A model generated the notes under the pieces. It was not told the DNA's origin, searched no databases, and saw only the letters and a list, made by a program, of their open reading frames with translations. The translations under genes were made by a program, and so were the position numbers. From Thermoplasmatota archaeon (GTDB lineage: Archaea; Thermoplasmatota; Thermoplasmata; Thermoplasmatales; GCA-001856825): a stretch of DNA of 16,321 nt. Where the stretch lies: positions 5,080 through 21,400 of the forward strand of contig JAMCQR010000058.1 in NCBI GenBank assembly GCA_023379555.1, given 5' to 3'. Shown here one piece after another: positions 13,252 to 16,321 of the stretch; the first letter of the stretch is position 1, and each line of letters begins with the position of its first letter.

Positions 13252-14628
13252 ATGGTCAGGAGAGAGAGGGATTCACTGGGTGAGGTTGAGATTCCTGATG
13301 GACGATTGTATGGGCCAGAAACAGTTCGTGCACTCTCTAATTTCCCCTATCATAGATTTATGGATAGGAGGATTATAGATACTCTAATTGTAATCAAGAG
13401 GTCGTACGTCAGGGCATTTGCAAGTAAGGGAAAAATATCAAAGGAAATTGAGGACGCTATCACGAAGGCAGCAGATGACCTCATTAAGAACAAGAACGAT
13501 CTGGATTTTCCATTGAAGTACATCCAGGCCGGAGCCGGCACATCCACCAACATGAACGTCAACGAAGTAATCGCAAACAGGGCGCTGGAGATGTTGGGTA
13601 AACCACTGGGGAGCCACGAGGTGATCAGCCCGCACAACCAGGTCAACATAGGGCAGTCGACAAATGACACCATACCTGCAGCGATAAGAATTACGGCATA
13701 CTTTGCCCTAAAGTCTTTGTCAGAGTGCGTGGAGAAAGCGGTAGACCAACTCGAACTGATGTCTAAAGAGAATTCGAAGATGATAAAGACAGGAAGAACA
13801 CACATACAGGATGCATCTGCTGTGACTTTTGGAGGCGAGTTTAAGTCCTATGCCGACCAATTGAGATCCTTCCTTGCCGAGAAGGATTACGTCCTAACGA
13901 GGCTGAGAAGGTTGAACCTAGGTGGAACAGCGGTGGGGACAGGAGCAAATCTTCCACCAGAGGTCAGGGAATTGGTGTACAAGAACCTGAATGAGTATTA
14001 CAACGAAGGCTTCGTTCCGGCAGAGAATCTCATGATGGTCATGCAATTCACCTCTGACTTCAACCTGCTTGCTTCTTGGATGAGTAATATTTCGGCCGCG
14101 CTGATCAAGATTTCAAGGGACCTCAGAATGATGAATTCGGGACCGGTAGCAGGGTTCAATGAAATTGTGCTGCCTGCTGTGCAGCCAGGATCCTCAATAA
14201 TGCCAGGCAAGGTGAATCCAAGTATTCTAGAAGCAGTAACTATGAGCGCTCTATTCACGAGGGGACTTGCGCAGACGGTCAATGACGCATCCTCGCAAGG
14301 GGAGATGGAAATCAACGTGTTCACTCCAGTGATCTACACAGTTCTGATGGAAGCTTTTGACATCCTGACAGTCACCTTCACAATTCTTGTGGAAAAGACC
14401 CTCAAGGGCATCAAGATTAATTCAGAACATGCTTACAATATGCTTCTGAGCTCCCCCGGAACCGCCCTGTTGCTTAACCCGGTGATCGGATACGAAAAGA
14501 CGGCCGAAATCGTGAAAGAGGCAAAGGAGAAAAATGTTCCATTTCTCAAGCTTCTGCGGGAAAAGAGGATTCTATCTGAGGAGCAGATAAATAAAATATT
14601 TAGCCCGGAGAATATGCTAAATAAGTGA
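13252..14628 (+). CDS. fumC: Class II fumarase / aspartase family lyase (probable fumarate hydratase)
   Basis: The 458-residue protein is full length for the family. The flexible-loop signature GSSIMPGKVNP (Ser314/315, Lys320, Asn322) is intact, as are GQSTNDT (134-140) and GRTHIQDA (His184). A His after GRT is usual in fumarase, while aspartases tend to have Gln; RALSNFP near the N-terminus and QSTND are more aspartase-like. The reaction is therefore either fumarate to malate (citric acid cycle) or aspartate to fumarate plus ammonia; I favour fumarase because Thermoplasmata commonly carry a class II enzyme. The block that is normally HPNDHVN is SPHNQVN here (126-132), a notable change. It is a single gene with its own TATA-like box. 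Confidence 0.75.
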   Translation: MVRRERDSLGEVEIPDGRLYGPETVRALSNFPYHRFMDRRIIDTLIVIKRSYVRAFASKGKISKEIEDAITKAADDLIKNKNDLDFPLKYIQAGAGTSTNMNVNEVIANRALEMLGKPLGSHEVISPHNQVNIGQSTNDTIPAAIRITAYFALKSLSECVEKAVDQLELMSKENSKMIKTGRTHIQDASAVTFGGEFKSYADQLRSFLAEKDYVLTRLRRLNLGGTAVGTGANLPPEVRELVYKNLNEYYNEGFVPAENLMMVMQFTSDFNLLASWMSNISAALIKISRDLRMMNSGPVAGFNEIVLPAVQPGSSIMPGKVNPSILEAVTMSALFTRGLAQTVNDASSQGEMEINVFTPVIYTVLMEAFDILTVTFTILVEKTLKGIKINSEHAYNMLLSSPGTALLLNPVIGYEKTAEIVKEAKEKNVPFLKLLREKRILSEEQINKIFSPENMLNK

Positions 14629-14663
14629 ACAAAAAGGGACAAGAACGTGCACATTGTTCTAGC

Positions 14664-14688
14664 CGTTTTATTATAGCAATTTCTTTTG
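14664..14688 (+). terminator. Possible T-rich terminator after the lyase gene
   Basis: Two T-rich tracts (GTTTTATTA and TTTCTTTTG) lie 36-60 nt after the stop codon and before the rpoE1 promoter region. Archaeal termination commonly uses such tracts without a hairpin. Evidence is base composition only. Confidence 0.3.
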
Positions 14689-14727
14689 AAAAAAATAAAT
14701 ACTCAGGACAAATCCGGTAATATATAA

Positions 14728-14731
14728 GAGG
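14728..14731 (+). promoter_or_regulatory. Shine-Dalgarno-like site of rpoE1
   Basis: GAGG lies 5 nt before the ATG at 14737. TATATAAG at 14721-14728 is too close to the ATG to be a leaderless promoter. An upstream AT-rich box (AAATAAATA at 14693-14701) would give a short leader that uses this site. Confidence 0.4.
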
Positions 14732-14736
14732 ATTGC

Positions 14737-15315
14737 ATGTATTTCATAATTGAGACCAACGAAACTGTCAGGGTCCCGCCGGAACATCTTGGCGAGGAAT
14801 ACGAGACCACAGCTAAGACAATTGCAGTCAGGAACGTAGAAGGTAAAATAGGAGTTCTGGACCGTGAATTGGTCAGGGATTCCAATGATAGAAAGTACAT
14901 AAACCTCCTAGTTCTGGAATCCGATTTAGATGGCGAGGGAAGGATCGTTCACGGAGACGGTGGAGTTTACCAGGAAGTCAAACTTAAGATTCTTGCTTTC
15001 CAACCGATGATGCAAGAAGTCATAGAGGGGGACATAGCTGATGTCAAGAAATTCGGGGCCTTTGTGAGCCTGGGACCTCTTGAAGGCCTCCTCCACGTTA
15101 GTCAAGTCATGGACGATAGGATTGAAGTCGACGAGGAAAACAAGAGGATGAGTGGAAAGGACACCAAGAGGGATCTCAAAATGGGAGACCTTGTCAGGGC
15201 AAGGATTGTCGCCTTATCACTTTCTGATTCCAGACTGGAAGAAAGCAAGATAGGCCTCACTATGAGACAAAATTTCCTCGGAAAGTCTACCTGGCTAAAG
15301 GGCGAGGCGAAATGA
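14737..15315 (+). CDS. rpoE1: DNA-directed RNA polymerase subunit E' (Rpo7)
   Basis: Rpo7 pairs with Rpo4 to form the stalk of archaeal RNA polymerase and binds emerging RNA. The 192 residues are the expected size. An N-terminal RNP-like domain (MYFIIETNETVRVPPEHLG and following) is succeeded from about residue 85 by an S1/OB domain (GDIADVKKFGAFVSLGPLEGLLHVSQV), and the protein ends near GLTMRQNFLGKSTWL, as in other archaeal Rpo7. It opens a tight operon: spt4 starts inside its stop codon (ATGA overlap, 4 nt). The ATG at 14737 has a GAGG site in front. Confidence 0.96.
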   Translation: MYFIIETNETVRVPPEHLGEEYETTAKTIAVRNVEGKIGVLDRELVRDSNDRKYINLLVLESDLDGEGRIVHGDGGVYQEVKLKILAFQPMMQEVIEGDIADVKKFGAFVSLGPLEGLLHVSQVMDDRIEVDEENKRMSGKDTKRDLKMGDLVRARIVALSLSDSRLEESKIGLTMRQNFLGKSTWLKGEAK

Positions 15316-15497
15316 TAAAACTTAGGGCCTGCAGAAACTGCAAGAACGTTACAGAAGAGCTCAAGTGCGAAAAGTGCGGTGGCGACACTGTTCTCGAATG
15401 GAAAGGCTATATATTCATTCTGGACCCTAACAAGTCCCTCATAGCGAAGAGAACCGCGATCACGGTTCCTGGCGAGTATGCAATTAAAGTTAGATAA
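15312..15497 (+). CDS. spt4: Transcription elongation factor Spt4 (RNA polymerase subunit E'')
   Basis: The 61-residue zinc protein has two CxxC pairs (CRNC at residues 7-10 and CEKC at 19-22) and the Spt4 core LEWKGYIFILDPNKSLIAKR. With Spt5 it clamps RNA polymerase during elongation. It overlaps rpoE1 by 4 nt and the next gene by 20 nt, which argues for coupled translation. The length and order of this gene pair are typical of archaea. Confidence 0.95.
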   Translation: MIKLRACRNCKNVTEELKCEKCGGDTVLEWKGYIFILDPNKSLIAKRTAITVPGEYAIKVR

Positions 15498-15987
15498 GGA
15501 CGTAGTGATATCAGATGAATATCGGGAAATATTCTCCAGGGCTCCCGACGTCCTAATAACCAAGGAATCTCAGATCGAATTTTTTGCGTCTAAGATCCTG
15601 ATCACAGTAGGGGATGTGGTCACCGCAACTGCAATCAGATACAAGATCCTTCCCAAGCTTTCCATCGTCGATTTCAAAACAAAGAGAAACGAACAAATCC
15701 CAAACCTCCCCGGCAGGTGGGACAGGAAGGTTAGTGTGAAGAATGCTCCCGGAGTAATTTCTGTTGAACTGTGGACCGCGATAGAAGGTGCCTATAAGTC
15801 AAAGGGAAATACCCTGATCGAGGTGGAGGGAGAAGAGGACCTTGCTTCTATCCCTGCCATCCTGATGGCCCCGGACGGTGCGATAGTTATTTATGGCGTT
15901 CCCGATAAGGGGATAGCAGTCTACGAGGTCGGAGAGACCCTAAGACAGCTAGTAAACAAGAACATGGAAAAGCTAAGGGGAATGTGA
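15478..15987 (+). CDS. GTP-dependent dephospho-CoA kinase (DUF359 family)
   Basis: This family performs the last step of archaeal coenzyme A synthesis, phosphorylating dephospho-CoA with GTP. The 169-residue protein shows the family blocks: KILITVGDVVTATAIRYKI, LSIVDFKTKR, the acidic motif VEGEEDLASIPAILMAPDG and VIYGVPDKGIAVYEV. It has no P-loop, as expected for DUF359, unlike the UPF0200 protein at 4675-5220. The ATG at 15478 lies 20 nt inside spt4 and the stop abuts rps24e directly. Its place between RNA polymerase and ribosomal genes is a conserved archaeal arrangement. Confidence 0.92.
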   Translation: MQLKLDKDVVISDEYREIFSRAPDVLITKESQIEFFASKILITVGDVVTATAIRYKILPKLSIVDFKTKRNEQIPNLPGRWDRKVSVKNAPGVISVELWTAIEGAYKSKGNTLIEVEGEEDLASIPAILMAPDGAIVIYGVPDKGIAVYEVGETLRQLVNKNMEKLRGM

Positions 15988-16299
15988 ATGAAGATAGAGA
16001 TAGAAAGTAGAGAAGAAAACAAGCTACTCAATAGGATTGAGGTCAAGTATAGGGCCCTACACGCCAAGGAAAAGACACCAAGCAGGGAGGAAGCCAGAAC
16101 CCAGATCGCCGCGAACCTCCAGGTGCCAAAGGAACTCGTCATTATAGATAATCAAGAGTCAAAATTTGGGAAGAGTTACACTGAGGGTTATGCAAAGATC
16201 TACAAGTCAAAGGAAGACGCGATGGCCTTAGAACCCGATTTCTTGCTTATTAGAAACGGTCTGAAATCAAAGGAAGGAGAACAGAATGCAAAAGCGTGA
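15988..16299 (+). CDS. rps24e: Ribosomal protein eS24
   Basis: The 103 residues begin MKIEIESREENKLLNRIEV and contain TPSREEARTQIAANL, a region with Lys/Gly near KFGKSYTEGYAKIY, and LLIRNGLKSK. This is the standard archaeal eS24 pattern of the small ribosomal subunit. The ATG directly follows the stop of the dephospho-CoA kinase gene. The last 14 nt overlap the start of rps27ae. Confidence 0.95.
   Translation: MKIEIESREENKLLNRIEVKYRALHAKEKTPSREEARTQIAANLQVPKELVIIDNQESKFGKSYTEGYAKIYKSKEDAMALEPDFLLIRNGLKSKEGEQNAKA
16271..16279 (+). promoter_or_regulatory. Shine-Dalgarno-like site of rps27ae
   Basis: A purine run containing GGAAGGAGA sits inside the end of rps24e, a few nt before the ATG at 16286. 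It supports translation of rps27ae from within the upstream gene. Confidence 0.5.
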
Positions 16300-16321
16300 G
16301 ATGTACAAAGTGGAAGATGGA
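16286..16321 (+). CDS. rps27ae: Ribosomal protein eS31 (S27ae), first 12 codons only
   Basis: The 12 visible residues, MQKREMYKVEDG, match the archaeal S27ae start (usually a short basic N-terminus followed by YELYKV and a Gly). The gene follows rps24e in many archaea. It overlaps that gene by 14 nt and has a strong ribosome-binding site. The zinc-finger part lies beyond the right edge, so the call rests on the N-terminus and context. Confidence 0.8.
   Translation, partial: MQKREMYKVEDG

Noticed and set aside
15229..15241. TTCCAGACTGGAA, a palindrome similar to the origin-box core
   Set aside because: The spacer between arms is three bases, not one, there is no adjacent G-string, and it lies inside the conserved rpoE1 coding region.
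1..16321. tRNA, rRNA and CRISPR arrays
   Set aside because: I looked for T-loop-like GGTTCGAATCC patterns and evenly spaced repeats on both strands and found none outside coding sequence.

Overview
The window is archaeal DNA of moderate GC content, most likely from the Thermoplasmata or a close relative (phylum inferred, not proven). It carries an Orc1/Cdc6 initiator, a TrmB-family regulator, the archaeal gene run rpoE1 - spt4 - GTP-dependent dephospho-CoA kinase - rps24e - rps27ae, a split GMP synthase glutaminase subunit, an aTrmJ-type tRNA methylase and a TtuA/NcsA thiolase. Several genes have a TATA-like box about 20-30 nt before the start codon, which implies leaderless mRNAs. Other genes (the MFS transporter, msrA, rpoE1, rps27ae) have Shine-Dalgarno-like motifs.

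Layout. (1) 1-581: 5' part of a minus-strand SPOUT tRNA methyltransferase, running off the left edge. (2) About 616-1929: a tnpB-only IS200/IS605-type element with hairpin ends and a likely omega RNA, inserted between trmJ and folC. (3) 1947-4644: folC and orc1/cdc6. Two repeats resembling archaeal origin recognition boxes lie in the last 90 bp of folC, directly before orc1, so this is a candidate replication origin. (4) 4675-6476: a UPF0200 nucleotide-kinase-like gene, convergent with a trmB regulator - guaAA pair. (5) 6524-8545: a tRNA thiolation enzyme overlapping a small membrane protein, convergent with an ACT-like protein. (6) 8766-11618: an MFS transporter, a frameshifted HIT-family gene and a TIM-barrel endonuclease-IV-like protein. 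(7) 11650-14628: msrB-msrA, an intact HIT protein and a class II fumarase/aspartase-family lyase. (8) 14737-16321: the tightly overlapping transcription/translation operon, running off the right edge into rps27ae.

Most of the window is core information processing and housekeeping: replication initiation, tRNA modification, transcription, ribosome, folate, CoA and GMP synthesis, protein repair. The accessory part is the TnpB element. The observations most worth following are the origin-box repeats written into the folC tail, the TnpB element whose predicted guide comes from the folC upstream flank, the single symmetric TATA box between trmB and the thiolase gene, and the one-base frameshift in the first HIT gene. 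I saw no tRNA, rRNA or CRISPR array. No stretch longer than 300 bases lacks a gene.
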